From contig CAVQOB010000008.1 in the NCBI GenBank assembly GCA_963714325.1, positions 372,001 to 436,000 on the forward strand: a DNA stretch of 64,000 bases. The letters run 5' to 3'. The notes beneath the pieces are model-generated. The model did not search any database. It had not been told where the DNA came from and worked only from the letters and a program-made list of their open reading frames with translations. Positions 20,141 to 30,947 of the stretch are shown here, in pieces; within the stretch, counting starts at the first letter, position 1, and the number at the start of each line of letters is the position of its first letter. The position numbers and the translations under genes are program-made. The stretch is from CAVQOB01 sp963714325 (GTDB lineage Bacteria > Pseudomonadota > Alphaproteobacteria > Rhizobiales > Hyphomicrobiaceae).

Positions 20141-20640
20141 ATGCCCGTCGTTGAACAGCCCAAAACCGCGACTTCCGCGGAGAGTGCTCTCAAGGCGTCA
20201 CCGCCACGCGCTGTACCTGCCGGAAGCCCTGTCGTACCAACTCGCGATCACAGCGGAAACACACCACGTCTCGAAGTCGGCAATCCTGGAGCGGGCACTG
20301 ACGCAGTCTCGCGGCGACGAGCGCAACGTCGAACGGCCTGCCGACATTGCAGCAGGAACAGACCACACGAGCAATTCGCCGCTTGGAGCGCGATCTCGCC
20401 ATTACCTCCGAGCTGACAGCGACATTCATGCGCTACTATCTGACGATCACGCCGCCGCTCCCCGCGAGCGACACGCAGCAGCCCGCGCGATCGGCCAAAT
20501 CCGCTACGAACAGATGATCGAGGAAATCGCGAAGCAGCTGCGGACGGATCGCAGTCTGCTCGCGCGCGTGATGGCGACGATGGCCGACGAACAGGACGAG
20601 ACCCATCCAGACAACGAGGGACGCGATGACGACCATGCAA
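20141..20640 (+). pseudogene. CopG-like ribbon-helix-helix mobilization accessory protein, frameshifted
   Basis: Pieces of a typical TraG-adjacent CopG protein run in order but in three frames: MPVVEQPKTAT (20141), HALYLPEALSYQLAIT with HVSKSAILERAL (about 20200-20310), RRLERDLAITSEL and MRYYLTITPPLPAS (20380-20465), then IGQIRYEQMIEEIAKQL (20490-20545). The second piece is the RHH DNA-binding motif and the later ones the family's C-terminal helices. Proteins like this repress or assist transfer genes. It lies between the relaxase remnant and AlpA, and the TraG that usually follows is missing. The 3' end is approximate. Confidence 0.65.
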
Positions 20641-20689
20641 CGCCGTCGTCTGCATCAATCCCAACGCAGTCCAGAACCGGACGACACCG

Positions 20690-20932
20690 ATGGATGATCG
20701 TTCGATCCGCCGACGCGGCCGGCACAGCATATACCAGAAACCGCGCCGCAACCGCTCTGATGACGAATTTTGGAGCGTGGCGGTCGTCCGTTTGAAAACT
20801 GGGCTGTCGCGCGCAACCGTCTACAAATATATGGCGCTCGGCCTGTTCCCGAGGCAACGTCACCTTGGCCCCGGACGCATCGCATGGCGCGCCTCAGACG
20901 TGCGCGCATGGATCAACAGCCGGCCGGAGTAG
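20690..20932 (+). CDS. AlpA-family HTH regulator
   Basis: This is a small MerR-like winged-helix protein of 80 residues. DDEFWSVAVVRLKTGLSRAT forms the helix-turn-helix, LGLFPRQRHLG the wing, and RIAWRASDVRAWI the last helix. AlpA proteins act at promoters of integrase or excision genes of prophages and integrative elements. It is the only open gene of the left element. Close relatives lie at 21400-21615 and 44931-45080. The first 22 residues are basic and may not be conserved, so translation could begin later. The stop lies about 130 nt left of the tRNA-like repeat at 21063. Confidence 0.85.
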   Translation: MDDRSIRRRGRHSIYQKPRRNRSDDEFWSVAVVRLKTGLSRATVYKYMALGLFPRQRHLGPGRIAWRASDVRAWINSRPE

Positions 20933-21062
20933 GTAGAGTTATCCACAGCGACAAGGCTGATGGAGACGCTGAGAGACTGATAGAGACTGCCCAACATCAA
21001 AGAGGGACATTTCGGGGCATGCGCATCTCGAACCCATTGAAATGCCCAACAATTGGACGTCG

Positions 21063-21083
21063 CGAGTTTTATCGTCTCCGCCA
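21063..21083 (+). other. Left direct repeat, putative attachment site (tRNA 3'-end-like)
   Basis: CGAGTTTTATCGTCTCCGCCA matches CGAATCCTATCGTCTCCGCC-A at 42799-42819 at 18 of 21 positions, with the last 14 identical. The shared core ends in CGCCA like a tRNA acceptor end, a common target of tyrosine integrases. Together the two copies bracket a 21.7-kb element whose integrase lies next to the right copy. No complete tRNA is present beside either copy, so the intact target gene is probably outside the window. Confidence 0.65.
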
Positions 21084-21399
21084 GAATACTATATAACACA
21101 TTGATTTTGTTATATTTTTTAGCACTTTAATTTTTCCGCCCCACACTTTACCCCTCAATTTGGCAGGCGTGAAAACGGCGATAATGTGTTTGTCGAAACG
21201 GGGTACCGCGACGCATCGAAGTCCGCTACTGAGCGACATTCGAACCTCCTACGCCTTGGCCACCATGAGAACATCTGTCATCAACTTCAACCTGCCAGTG
21301 AGTTTGGCAGCGGGCGCCGTCAACGGCAAGGGCTGCTGCTCTGATGAGAGCTGACCACTGCCTCGGCGTCGTTGGTGACCGCACTCACTATCAGCGGCG

Positions 21400-21615
21400 C
21401 TATTTCGGCCGGCTGCTGATCCACGCACGAACCTCCGACGCCAGCCATGCCACGCGTCGAACACCGAGGTGCCGCTGTTTTGGGAACAACCCGATCGCGA
21501 CATACGTGTAGAGCGTCGAACGCGACAGGCCAGTCTTTGCCAATACGGCTTTCAAACTCCAGAACTCATCATCAACTGCCAAAGTCTTTTCGGGACTCCC
21601 ATCAATTGTCGACAT
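21400..21615 (-). CDS. AlpA-family HTH regulator of the I-F element
   Basis: The protein has 71 residues from ATG 21615, with DDEFWSLKAVLAKTGLSRST, IGLFPKQRHLG and RRVAWLASEVRAWI. It is closely related to the AlpA at 20690 but on the opposite strand, and lies just inside the left attachment repeat. AlpA proteins commonly control excision or integrase genes. An in-frame ATG 13 codons upstream exists, but homology begins near 21600, so 21615 is preferred. The frame is intact. Confidence 0.85.
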   Translation of the reverse strand: MSTIDGSPEKTLAVDDEFWSLKAVLAKTGLSRSTLYTYVAIGLFPKQRHLGVRRVAWLASEVRAWISSRPK

Positions 21616-22182
21616 GGCCACTCCTTTCAAACGCACGCGACGCAGCGACACCATTTTTCTTTACCGCCTAGCATCCGAGATCACTGCGGTACCCGAGCGG
21701 CAACCACCCGCAATGGACAGTTTCGCATCGCGCCGACTGAACCCCAATAGGGCATCGCGGGGAAAGCCGGGAGGTCTAAGGAACCAGCGGGAATACCAAG
21801 GAACATTGTCACAATCAGTCGCTGAATTTGATGAACCCGAAGTCATGTCAGCTCGTGGGAATAGCGTCGGACGCAGCCAACTTGGAGATCAATTTTGCGG
21901 CACAAACCGCTCAAAGGGAAGGATGTTTAGGGTGTAGTGCAGTGTCTGCCAGCACACGCCAGTGTATTCCGGTGCACATTGGAAAATGAGAACGCTCGCA
22001 CCGAGCACGTCATTTGTTGGGGCGGCTGCTCGCCGAAGCGGCTCGGGCCGCGCTCTACCGCGCGGCAGATGTGCCGCTCGCCCGAGCCCCGCATGCGCAG
22101 GTCTCGGCCCTTCCGGGTAACGATCGCTCCGCGAGTTTGCGATCGAGAAGTATCCCAACGGCGTGCCGCAGCTCCTGTTCGT
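21616..22182. other. No gene recognised between alpA and the I-F array
   Basis: Short frames here show no family features that I recognise. A GC-rich stretch at 22010-22180 could encode AEAARAALYRAADVPLARAP on the plus strand, which resembles ordinary coding DNA and may be the tail of a lost gene that ends in the array's first repeat. This side is the leader-distal end of the array. Confidence 0.35.
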
Positions 22183-24728
22183 TCACTCAGCCGCCTGTCC
22201 GGCGGGGAAGTTTCTTACCCGGGGTGATGTTGAAAATCCTACTCTCTCAGCCGCCTGTCCGGCGGGGAAGATCTTGGCAGCTGGCGGGATTGAGCCAGTC
22301 TTTCTCTCAGCCGCCTGTCCGGCGGGGAAGCCAAATAGCGATCAAAAGTGGATGACTACGAATCTCTCAGCCGCCTGTCCGGCGGGGAAGGTGTGCCCGA
22401 GGAAGTCGCGGACCTGAACCATTCTCTCAGCCGCCTGTCCGGCGGGGAAGGACGCGGGCGGCCAGGGCGTCGATCGGGTCATTCTCTCAGCCGCCTGTCC
22501 GGCGGGGAAGTCTCGCGATGAACGACAGCAAATCGCGATGGGTCTCTCAGCCGCCTGTCCGGCGGGGAAGCCCCAGCGACACGAGTGCACCATCGGCCGA
22601 GATCTCTCAGCCGCCTGTCCGGCGGGGAAGGTCACGGCCTCGGTTATTCTTGCGGACATGGTTCTCTCAGCCGCCTGTCCGGCGGGGAAGCCGAACTCGG
22701 CCGGGAACAGCACGCCCTTGATTCTCTCAGCCGCCTGTCCGGCGGGGAAGGGCGACGTGCATGCCGAGATGATTGATCCTGTTCTCTCAGCCGCCTGTCC
22801 GGCGGGGAAGCGGCAACGACGCTATCGAGGGCGGCATCCGCTTCTCTCAGCCGCCTGTCCGGCGGGGAAGTGGCACCATTACGTTTTTCGAGGCAGTCTA
22901 ATTCTCTCAGCCGCCTGTCCGGCGGGGAAGGATGACAAGCTCACCGAGCGTCCCGGCATCGATCTCTCAGCCGCCTGTCCGGCGGGGAAGCATTGAGGCG
23001 GTGCTGCGATCTGACATGATGGTCTCTCAGCCGCCTGTCCGGCGGGGAAGTGTCCTCGCGCTCCAGTCGGACGAAATGATCCTCTCTCAGCCGCCTATCC
23101 GGCGGGGAAGGCAAAGACTGGCAGTTGTGGGTGGTGTCGGATCTCTCAGCCGCCTATCCGGCGGGGAAGGCGATGATAGGAGCGGCCACGGTGGCCGTCA
23201 TTCTCTCAGCCGCCTATCCGGCGGGGAAGATGCTGATCGCGCACGGATTGCTGTATCTGGATCTCTCAGCCGCCTATCCGGCGGGGAAGTGTACTTCAAA
23301 CGTCATCCCGCGATCAGCGTTTCTCTCAGCCGCCTATCCGGCGGGGAAGCAATCGGCGTAGGTTCCCGATCCGGTGACACTTCTCTCAGCCGCCTATCCG
23401 GCGGGGAAGCAATGCCAACGTTGGCAACGGATGCGCAAGTGTCTCTCAGCCGCCTATCCGGCGGGGAAGGCTAGCTCGCGATACCAGTGGTCGTCGCACA
23501 TTCTCTCAGCCGCCTATCCGGCGGGGAAGGGCGTGGCGGCTTGAACCCGTGTTCGGTGATGTCTCTCAGCCGCCTATCCGGCGGGGAAGAAACGGACTGC
23601 CCGGTGTATTGCGGCGGCTTATCTCTCAGCCGCCTATCCGGCGGGGAAGATTGCTCTTTTGTTTTGCGAAGATGACACTTGCTCTCTCAGCCGCCTATCC
23701 GGCGGGGAAGGACAGCTACCGTGAAGCTCTTGCATTGCTGAGTCTCTCAGCCGCCTATCCGGCGGGGAAGTCAGCGACCGTGACGCCTTCGGCTTTGATC
23801 TGTCTCTCAGCCGCCTATCCGGCGGGGAAGACCGGGTCTCAAAGTCGGTGGCTCGCATGCTTCTCTCAGCCGCCTATCCGGCGGGGAAGGCTGGAGAACG
23901 TGGCAGCTCTGCTTCATCGAGTCTCTCAGCCGCCTATCCGGCGGGGAAGGCTATTGGGGCAGGATCAACGGCCGTCTCATTTCTCTCAGCCGCCTATCCG
24001 GCGGGGAAGCCAGTGAAGGGCCAGTCAAGGGCTCACGTATCTCTCTCAGCCGCCTATCCGGCGGGGAAGTATGGAATATGGATGATCTTCCATAGTGGGG
24101 TCTCTCAGCCGCCTGTCCGGCGGGGAAGGAAACCGACGTCGCGCGTGCTGGTTCTGTCATCTCTCTCAGCCGCCTGTCCGGCGGGGAAGGATCGAATCAC
24201 GGCAAATCACAGCCGTCGTTGATCTCTCAGCCGCCTGTCCGGCGGGGAAGTGACTCGTGCTCAGTCAGACTTCGATCTCTCTCAGCCGCCTGTCCGGCGG
24301 GGAAGTCGCCGTGGGCCTTGGTCTCGATTGTGATGGTTCTCTCAGCCGCCTGTCCGGCGGGGAAGGTCGGCCATCGACGATATCTCGCCGGGCCGCAATC
24401 TCTCAGCCGCCTGTCCGGCGGGGAAGTCGGCTGCGCGGCGATACCGCGACCGCGCGATGCTCTCTCAGCCGCCTGTCCGGCGGGGAAGGTCGGCTGCCGG
24501 TCGCAGCTGCCGCACGTGATATTCTCTCAGCCGCCTGTCCGGCGGGGAAGATCAGCGATCGCATCGGCGCTGTCGGTCATGACGTCTCTCAGCCGCCTGT
24601 CCGGCGGGGAAGGTCTCGCCGGTCGCGCTGTCGGTCGCGATTCTCTCAGCCGCCTGTCCGGCGGGGAAGGCGATCGCGTGCTCGACCGCTGCCTGCAGCA
24701 TCTCTCAGCCGCCTGTCCGGCGGGGAAG
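22183..24728 (-). CRISPR. Type I-F CRISPR array, 43 repeats and 42 spacers
   Basis: A 28-nt repeat with about 32-nt spacers recurs every 59-62 nt. On the minus strand it has a CCGCC/GGCGG stem with loop GGACA, followed by the 8-nt tail CTGAGAGA, the layout of I-F repeats cut by Cas6f. The leftmost copy (22183) has one mismatch (A for T at base 3), as expected of a leader-distal end. The leader is therefore on the right, next to cas2-3. Repeats 1-15 and 33-43 carry G in CCTGTCC on the plus strand. Repeats 16-32 (about 23083-24069) all carry A, changing the loop to GGATA. Spacers keep a regular length, unlike the I-E array. Confidence 0.97.
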
Positions 24729-24807
24729 TCTCTTGTTTAGGCGGTTATGCAATTGGCATCAAGCGCTTGGCGCTTCGGCAACCGATTGCAGAATCTTTTT
24801 AGAGGTA
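24729..24807 (-). promoter_or_regulatory. Leader of the type I-F array
   Basis: These 79 nt between the last repeat and the cas2-3 stop lie upstream of the array on the minus strand. The stretch is less GC-rich than its neighbours, with short T-runs, as leaders often are. The assignment is by position and by the orientation inferred from the degenerate distal repeat. No promoter boxes are claimed. Confidence 0.55.
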
Positions 24808-27800
24808 TTAGTCATCGGCTTGATCTTTCAGTCTTTTTCCAAAGGCCTGAAAAAGATCCTTCGGCTGTCCTCGCGTAAAGCCTGTCCATTCTCCGTAGGT
24901 CATGGCTGGGGCCAGACCGGTCCCATAGTCCGGCACCTGGACCCGCATCAGCCGTCGGTGCTCACCTGCAGTCTCTAGCTCGCTTGCACCCGGCAGCGCC
25001 GCCCAGGCCCGTGCATCGAGATCGGGAAATAAGCGATAGGGTTCGTCGCGGCCTTGCAGGATCAACCCGTTTTGTTCCGCCGGAAGTACCGTACTGTCGC
25101 GGGTGTCGGGTGCCAGCTCCACCCGCCATTGCCACGTCGTCCTGGCCGCCAGCGTCCTGGAAATAGACGATGTCCCGCGTGTCGCTCCGGCGGAACTTTC
25201 GGCTGCGGGTCATGCGGCGGTTGAGGCGGACGGTCGCGTGGGTGATGTAGGCGCCAAGGGGCTGGTTGTCGCCTGAGGTCGCGAGCATCCGGCTGAGCAG
25301 ATCCTGCTCCCGCTCCCGCAGCGGGATGTCGGCATCGCCCAAAATTGCGCCCGCATCGATGCGGTTAAAGGTATCCCGGCCACAGAGGTCGGTGACCAAG
25401 CGCTCGCCAAAGGCGTCAAGGCAGATGCGGGCTACGTGCGTGTCGGGATGGCAATCGAACTCGACGCCCGGCCGCGCGAGTTTGCCGGTATCCATCACGA
25501 TGGCACTGCGTCCGAGAATGGCAACGTTCGGGCTTTCGCCCGTGTAATGCCGATGCCGCCAGACGCGCCCAGCCGCCTGTACCACCGTGCGCATGGAACT
25601 GGGATCGATGATCGCCCAGTCGAAATCCAGATCGTTGCCGGTTTCGATCAACCGGCGATGTCACGACGACGATTTCGAGCTGTTCGCAGCCGTGCTCGCG
25701 AACCCGCTCGAGCAAACTGGTGATCCGCACAGAGCCGTTTCAGGCCAGCATTCGGATCCGGTCCATGCGGGTCAACGCCCGTTTCAACTCGTGCTCGATC
25801 CACTCGCGATGCAGCCGCGGGAATTGCGAATGCAGGCAGAGTTTCAGTCGCAACCGTCCATCGCGCGGGCCGGCCGGCAGTTGGACGGCCAGAGCTGCGG
25901 TGTGGGCGATCCGGGTCATGCGCACGAACCCGATGGACACGGTCACACCGTCGAGTTGAGCGGCTGTGGCAGTGTGAAGTTCTGAGCATTGCGTGTCGAT
26001 CTGACTGACGAGATCGGGCCAGGCTGGTGCATGGCGGCAGGATGTGACCAAGCCGCTGCGGCGCCCGGTTCTGAATAGCGTCGAGGGTCGCACGGCGCGT
26101 GGCCTCGTAGATCTGCACAAAGTCCGCGCCATCAGCGCTGGTGACGCAGGAGGCCGGCGACATCGCCGGCACACAGAAGATTGACGTGATCGTCCATGCC
26201 GGACGCAGCCGCGTGGACCCGCCAGCCCTCGCGATAGGCCTGATGCAGCGCGCTCGCGACGGCGGCGGTCAGGGTCGCCGACATGATGATGACGCGACGC
26301 CCGCCGGCTGCGGTCTGATAGATGAGCCGGCCGATGGCTGCGATATCCTCCGGATCATATTGATCGATCTCGTCGAGGATCAGGTCGGCGGTGAGAACGC
26401 GCACTGACTGAAACAGAAAGCGCGAATTGGTCGGACTGGCGACGCCCATGAGATGATCGATGGTGCCGACCAGGATGGGCGCCGACGCCAGCAAGCGTGC
26501 CTGACTGCTCCGATGTGCCGGCCTTTTCGAGGATACGGTCAAGTGTGTCCGGCAAGCCGCGGTCCGAATCATACGAAAGCCGGCGCAGCCAATCCGCTTC
26601 GCGCGCTGATCCGTCCTCGGGAACCCCGCCAGTGGCGCGCTCGACACGCAACCAATCCGGCAGCGCAATCAGGCTTTCCGAGCCGTCAGTCCGGGCCTCG
26701 GCGTGCTCATCGTCCTTGAACGTGAACTGGCGGCTGGCCGATCAGAACCGAGACATCATCGGGATCGAAGTTCAGCGAGTCGACATAATCCTGCGCGGAT
26801 TGCGAGGCGAGTGACCGCAGGCCAAGGGCCAGCGTCATGCGCAGATAGCGCCGCTCAGGGCGGGCGTCACCGAAGGCAGCGCCCGTAAGAACCGATGGCG
26901 CGCCCCGCGTTTTGCCGGTGCCGGTGCCGGCCATCAGGCAGGCGAAGAAACCACCCTCGCGGCTGGCACAGAGTGTCTCGCGCGGCCTGTGCGGCTGTTG
27001 CCTGCCAGGCGAAGGCCTCCATGGCCGGCTCGGGATGCACGAGGTCGATCGGCACTTTGTCTTCGCCGAGGGCTGGATAGCGCTCGCGGTGCCGGTGCAG
27101 CATGTTGAAACAGCCGAGTACGCGCTCCCAGACTTTGAACACATGGACATCGAGCGGGTCGGCGGGTTTGCCATCGCGGGTATTGCCGAGATGGCCTTTG
27201 ACCTCATCGCGCGGTTCGCTCAGTGCTGACCCTAGATGATCGGCGAACATCAGGGATGCGCGCAGCGCGATGTCGAGGCCCGGCGCGCCCAAGTTGGGCC
27301 GCAGGTTTTCCGGTGGCGCGATGCAAGCGCGCAAGCCAGCGCTCGTCGTGCCAGAACGGGCGTGCCCGTCGCGATCTTCAGATCTTCGGCTGTCAGGGCC
27401 GCATCCGCCTTGACGTGGGCTGCCGCGAGCAAGCGCAAATGGGTCTTGCTTTCCGGCAGCCGATGGTGGGTCAGGATCAGCATGCCGACGGCATGGGCGA
27501 TGGTGCCCTCGCGGCCGACGGGCGAGCCGTCGCGCTCGGCGAAAGCAAGCGGCATGGGATCGTCCGGTTTGCGATGCAGCTTGCGGACGCGCTCGACGGC
27601 AGTGCCGAAAGCGTTGTCGATGTCGGCCGGCGTCAAGGCTCGCAGGCGTTCGATCACGGCGGCATCATCGAGCGGGCCAACAAGTATGTCCCAGACGACG
27701 GCCGAAACCAGTTCGTGCCGAACGGCATCGGCTTCAGGTTTGGCGTTCTTTTTCAGACCACGCCGCAGCTTGCTCTGAAACAGCATCGGTCGCCTTGCCG

Positions 27801-28175
27801 AGATCGTGAAACAGTGCCGCGATCTGAACGATCGCGAGGCGCGCGCTTTCGCCTTCGGACCGAGGCTGGCGCCAACCGCTTTTGGCTGCATGGGTCGCAA
27901 TCGGCACCAAGACCTTCCGGCGAGAACGCCGTCTGCGATCCGATGCGCACGATCGGCACGCGACTTTCGCGCGCTGACCGGATTTCGTGGATGACGACGG
28001 CGGTGTTGCGTTTGGCCTCGGCGCGCAATTCGCGTGAGACCCGGTCGAGACAGGCATTGCTGGCGCGCCCGCGCCACGTGCGGTCGCCGATGCGCCAGAA
28101 GTAGCGATCAAGCACGGCGGCGACGCGGACGCGGGATCGCTTGCTGGAGCGGCAGACGGCGATCACTTCCCGCAT
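24808..28175 (-). pseudogene. cas2-3: Cas2-Cas3 fusion (I-F), multiply frameshifted
   Basis: In type I-F, Cas2 is fused to Cas3 and works both in adaptation with Cas1 and in target cutting. ATG 28175 opens MREVIAVCRSSKRSR, RIGDRTWRG and KNTAVVIHEIR-type Cas2 sequence. The HD part has AALFHDLGKATD. The helicase shows MAGTGTGKTR (motif I, about 26920), ILDEIDQYDPED (II, about 26360), IIMSATL (III), VSIGFVRMT, and QAAGRVWRHR (VI, about 25560). The C-terminal domain ends in KRLKDQADD at 24808. These parts lie in the right order in constantly changing frames, needing at least eight indels. The catalytic motifs themselves look normal. Total length matches the usual 1,050-1,150 residues. It directly follows cas1. 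Confidence 0.88.
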
Positions 28176-28179
28176 CCGT

Positions 28180-29169
28180 TCACCCCTTCGTGCTGCCCGT
28201 GGGTTCGGCCGCAGCCAGCATCGCCTCGATGCTATCGACGGCCTTGGCGAAGATCTTGTTGTCGTCGAACGCCTCGATCAGCTTGGCGCGGAACATCTGC
28301 TCGGGGTCGGTCTCCGTCTTCTTCGCCGTGGCGACATGGAATGCCAGCGGCAGAACGAGGGCGTCCTTGAACGCATCGGCGACGTCGAACACCAATCCGC
28401 CAGCACGGGTCTTGCCGTGAAACACCGACATGTGCGGCGGAATGCCGAGCGCCCAGAGCGCCGCGCCTGCCATCCCGTAGCACAGGTAGTTGCCGTGATC
28501 GATCAGGCGGTTGGCGAGGGCCACGCGCGCGGCCTCTGGCTCCTGCGGGTCAGAGCTGCTGATCGGCCCCGCGCCCGCGTCGCGCTTGAAGGCCTGCAGT
28601 CCCGCCATGCGGCCGAATTCGCGATAACAGCCTTTCGAGAAGTCGCCTTCATAGCCGAGTAGCTGAGTGACATCGCGGCACGTGGTCAGAGCCGTTTCAA
28701 ACCGCGCGCAGACCGCCGTGAGCCCGTCGATGTCCCGGGCTCGCAACAGCCCCGTCGCCGTCTTGCCGCCGATGGTTTTCATGCGCGCAATCCGGTCGCG
28801 CATCACGGCTAACGCGGCTTTCAGCGACAAGGTTGGATCGGAGTAAATCGGCAGCAGCCGGCGGAAATGTGCAGTCGCGCTGTACGTCGTCAGCGCACCC
28901 ATGTGCAGCGGCGAGCCGCCCGAACCGGTGATGGCGAGGTGGACATGTTCCTCACCGAGCAGCCGCGCCGCATCCTGGGTGATCGACGTGCCTTGGCCGA
29001 GAAACAGCACCGCGAGATTGACGTGCGGAATGTTGAACTCGCGGGCGAGGTCGTCGTCGGTGATCGTGTAGACGATCCGGCCACCCTCGACGTGGACGCG
29101 CGCGCGTTCGAGATAGAGCGCGCCTTCGCGGTCCGTGACCAGCAGCCGCGGTCCGCCTTTAAGCTGCAT
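28180..29169 (-). CDS. cas1: CRISPR-associated integrase Cas1, type I-F
   Basis: The spacer integrase of the I-F system has 329 residues from ATG 29169 (MQLKGGPRLLVTDREG). The N-terminal beta domain includes HVNLAVLFLGQGTSI. The alpha domain has EAARVALANRLIDHGNYLCYG with the catalytic Glu, SVFHGKTRAGGLVFDVAD with the catalytic His and Asp, then DAFKDALVLPLAF. The frame is intact although both neighbours are broken. The start overlaps the predicted end of cas6f, and cas2-3 begins 5 nt after its stop, so the three genes form one transcription unit. Confidence 0.95.
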   Translation of the reverse strand: MQLKGGPRLLVTDREGALYLERARVHVEGGRIVYTITDDDLAREFNIPHVNLAVLFLGQGTSITQDAARLLGEEHVHLAITGSGGSPLHMGALTTYSATAHFRRLLPIYSDPTLSLKAALAVMRDRIARMKTIGGKTATGLLRARDIDGLTAVCARFETALTTCRDVTQLLGYEGDFSKGCYREFGRMAGLQAFKRDAGAGPISSSDPQEPEAARVALANRLIDHGNYLCYGMAGAALWALGIPPHMSVFHGKTRAGGLVFDVADAFKDALVLPLAFHVATAKKTETDPEQMFRAKLIEAFDDNKIFAKAVDSIEAMLAAAEPTGSTKG

Positions 29170-29816
29170 CGTCGAGCCAACGGATCGAGCGGTCAGGCTG
29201 GATCGGCAGGACGGCGGGCGCTTCGGGCGAAGAGAAGCCGTACGTGCTGACGTGCAAGGGTTCGGTGCCGATGTCTGCTCTCGATGTCGCGAACATGCAC
29301 GACCGCGGAGCCGAAATGCAGGGCCAGGATAGCGGTACTTGGAGGCCTGGGTCCGGACTTTGTCCGGACAGAGTGATGCCACGTCGGGCGGCTCGCTCCT
29401 GTGCACGGCGGACAGCACCTGGACTGAGGCGCGCGGCAGCTCGGTCACGAACGTAGGCGGTGCCCGGCTTCGCCTGCTGCCGCGTGCACCTCGATCAACT
29501 GCAGGGGCTTAATCATGCTGCGGCGCAAGAGCGTCTGGACGCCCTCGAGTTTTTGATAGGCGTCAAGTGCCGCCGCCGATCCGAACAGGACGACTTCATG
29601 GCCGGGGTTTGCGACACCCCGGCGGACATGCAGTCCCGGCAGAGCCACAGCGATCCATTGGCCGGGATCGCCATGGCGGTTGGCATGATGCGCGGCATTG
29701 AGGGCCGTGTGAATGACGTCGCTGACGGCACCGAGTTCAAGCACCGCTTGCACGGGGCGGATGGAGAGCTGGTGCGTCGGTTGGCAGAGCCCGCGGCCGG
29801 CGTTCAGAGGTGTCAT
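29159..29816 (-). pseudogene. cas6f: Cas6f (Csy4) crRNA endonuclease, one or more frameshifts
   Basis: Cas6f cuts the I-F repeat and stays on the crRNA 3' hairpin. ATG 29816 has an AGGAG site upstream and follows csy3 by 12 nt. The N-terminal half reads GAVSDVIHTALNAAHHA and WIAVALPGL, with HEVVLFGSAAAL, like the Csy4 ferredoxin domain. At about 29458 the frame shifts at a GGG run. TAYVRDRAAARLSPGAVRRAQ and, further on, EPLHVSTYGFSSPEAPAVLPI then match the arginine-rich helix and the C-terminal strand. The centre of that half is a poor match, so a second error is possible. Without correction the protein ends after 123 residues. Confidence 0.7.
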
Positions 29817-29828
29817 GATGGCGTCTCC

Positions 29829-30915
29829 TTATTGGCCGAACACGCCGCCGCGGACGAGATTGGCGACGAAGAAGTGGGCGTCGCCGCTGCCGGGGCCGTC
29901 CTCGGCGACCGCTGCGACGGCGGCCAGCAGGTCGTCCGGTTTGTCGCGCAAATTGTAAAAGCTTGGGGCACTCTCCTCGCCTTTTCTACTCTTTTCCGCT
30001 CGAAGCGAAACACCTGCCTCCTGCACACCGCCGTAAGGGTTGATCGCGATGGCCGTGTAGCCGGGATGGCGATGCCACGTGTCGATATGGCGGAGAGCTG
30101 CGCCGATCTTCTGGCTATGCATCGAGGCCTGATTTATCTCGCGATCTCGCCAGGAGCAGCGTAGCTTCGCGTAAACGCGGCTTCGGCGTTGCGTTCTTCG
30201 GACTCTCTTCGCGCAGATATTCTTGTGAGGGAAACACCTCCTGGCCGGCCGCCATGCGCGCCTGCCAAGCGATCTTCAGAAACTTGCCGGTCCCGCCTTT
30301 CTCAGTCAGCCCGCCTGCGATCCATGCAATCAGGTCCTCCACTGGTGCGGCTTCGTTTGAGAGCGCAGCAGCACGGAGCTGATCAAGGCTGGCCGGTTGT
30401 TCGAGGCTGAGCCGCGACGGATCGAAAGTGATCGTTCGGCCGTCGAAGGTTACTTCCACCTTCATGCCATCGGTTTGAAAGCGATTGCGCCAGGCAAAGC
30501 GTCCGTTGGCGATGTTCCAAAGATAAAGCCGAGCCAGAACGTTGAAGCCGCCCTTTTCTGCATATTTGCTGACCAGACTTTCATAGGCCGCGCCGACGTT
30601 GGCGTCGTCACAGGCCCACGGTTTGCGGGCATGAGGCAACACCCACATCGTGAATTCGAGCCGCACGCCGTCACAGCCCGGCGGCACTGCCGCTGTTTCG
30701 ACGACCTGTGGATTGCTCTTGCCGGGGTTGTCCGTCTTGTACTCCGACGACTGTCCGCGCACGCCTTTCTCGCGCACTTCAATGGGCTCTTGCCACTTGG
30801 CGTCAGTAGATCGTGTGCCGAAGAACAACCCTTCAGAGATCTGGAGCGAGCGGGCAAAGCTCAGCATGCCCGTTTCGAAGCGGCCGTTTTCTTTGACCTT
30901 CGCAGCTTTAGCCAT
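29829..30915 (-). pseudogene. csy3: Csy3/Cas7f backbone subunit, one frameshift
   Basis: Csy3 makes the six-fold backbone of the I-F surveillance complex. ATG 30915 follows an AGGAG site. EVREKGVRGQSSEYK, GFNVLARLYLWNIANGRFAWRNR and GQEVFPSQEYL are clear Csy3 motifs. The first frame stops at 30115. The remainder, EINQASMHSQKIGAALR, HIDTWH, AINPYGGV and HFFVANLVRGGVFG, lies in another frame, so a single indel near 30140-30180 separates residues 1-250 from the last 105. The joined length (about 355) is normal. The gene lies 32 nt after csy2. Confidence 0.85.
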
Positions 30916-30947
30916 GCGCCTTCTCCTCTTGTGCCGCCATGCGGCGA

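Noticed and set aside
22014..24802. Reading frames rich in LSAACPAGK or SQPPVRRG across the I-F array
   Set aside because: They are translations of the I-F repeat, not proteins.
25560..25585. CAGCCGCCTGT inside cas2-3, similar to the I-F repeat
   Set aside because: It encodes the conserved helicase motif VI (QAAGRV), and the similarity ends after 11 nt.
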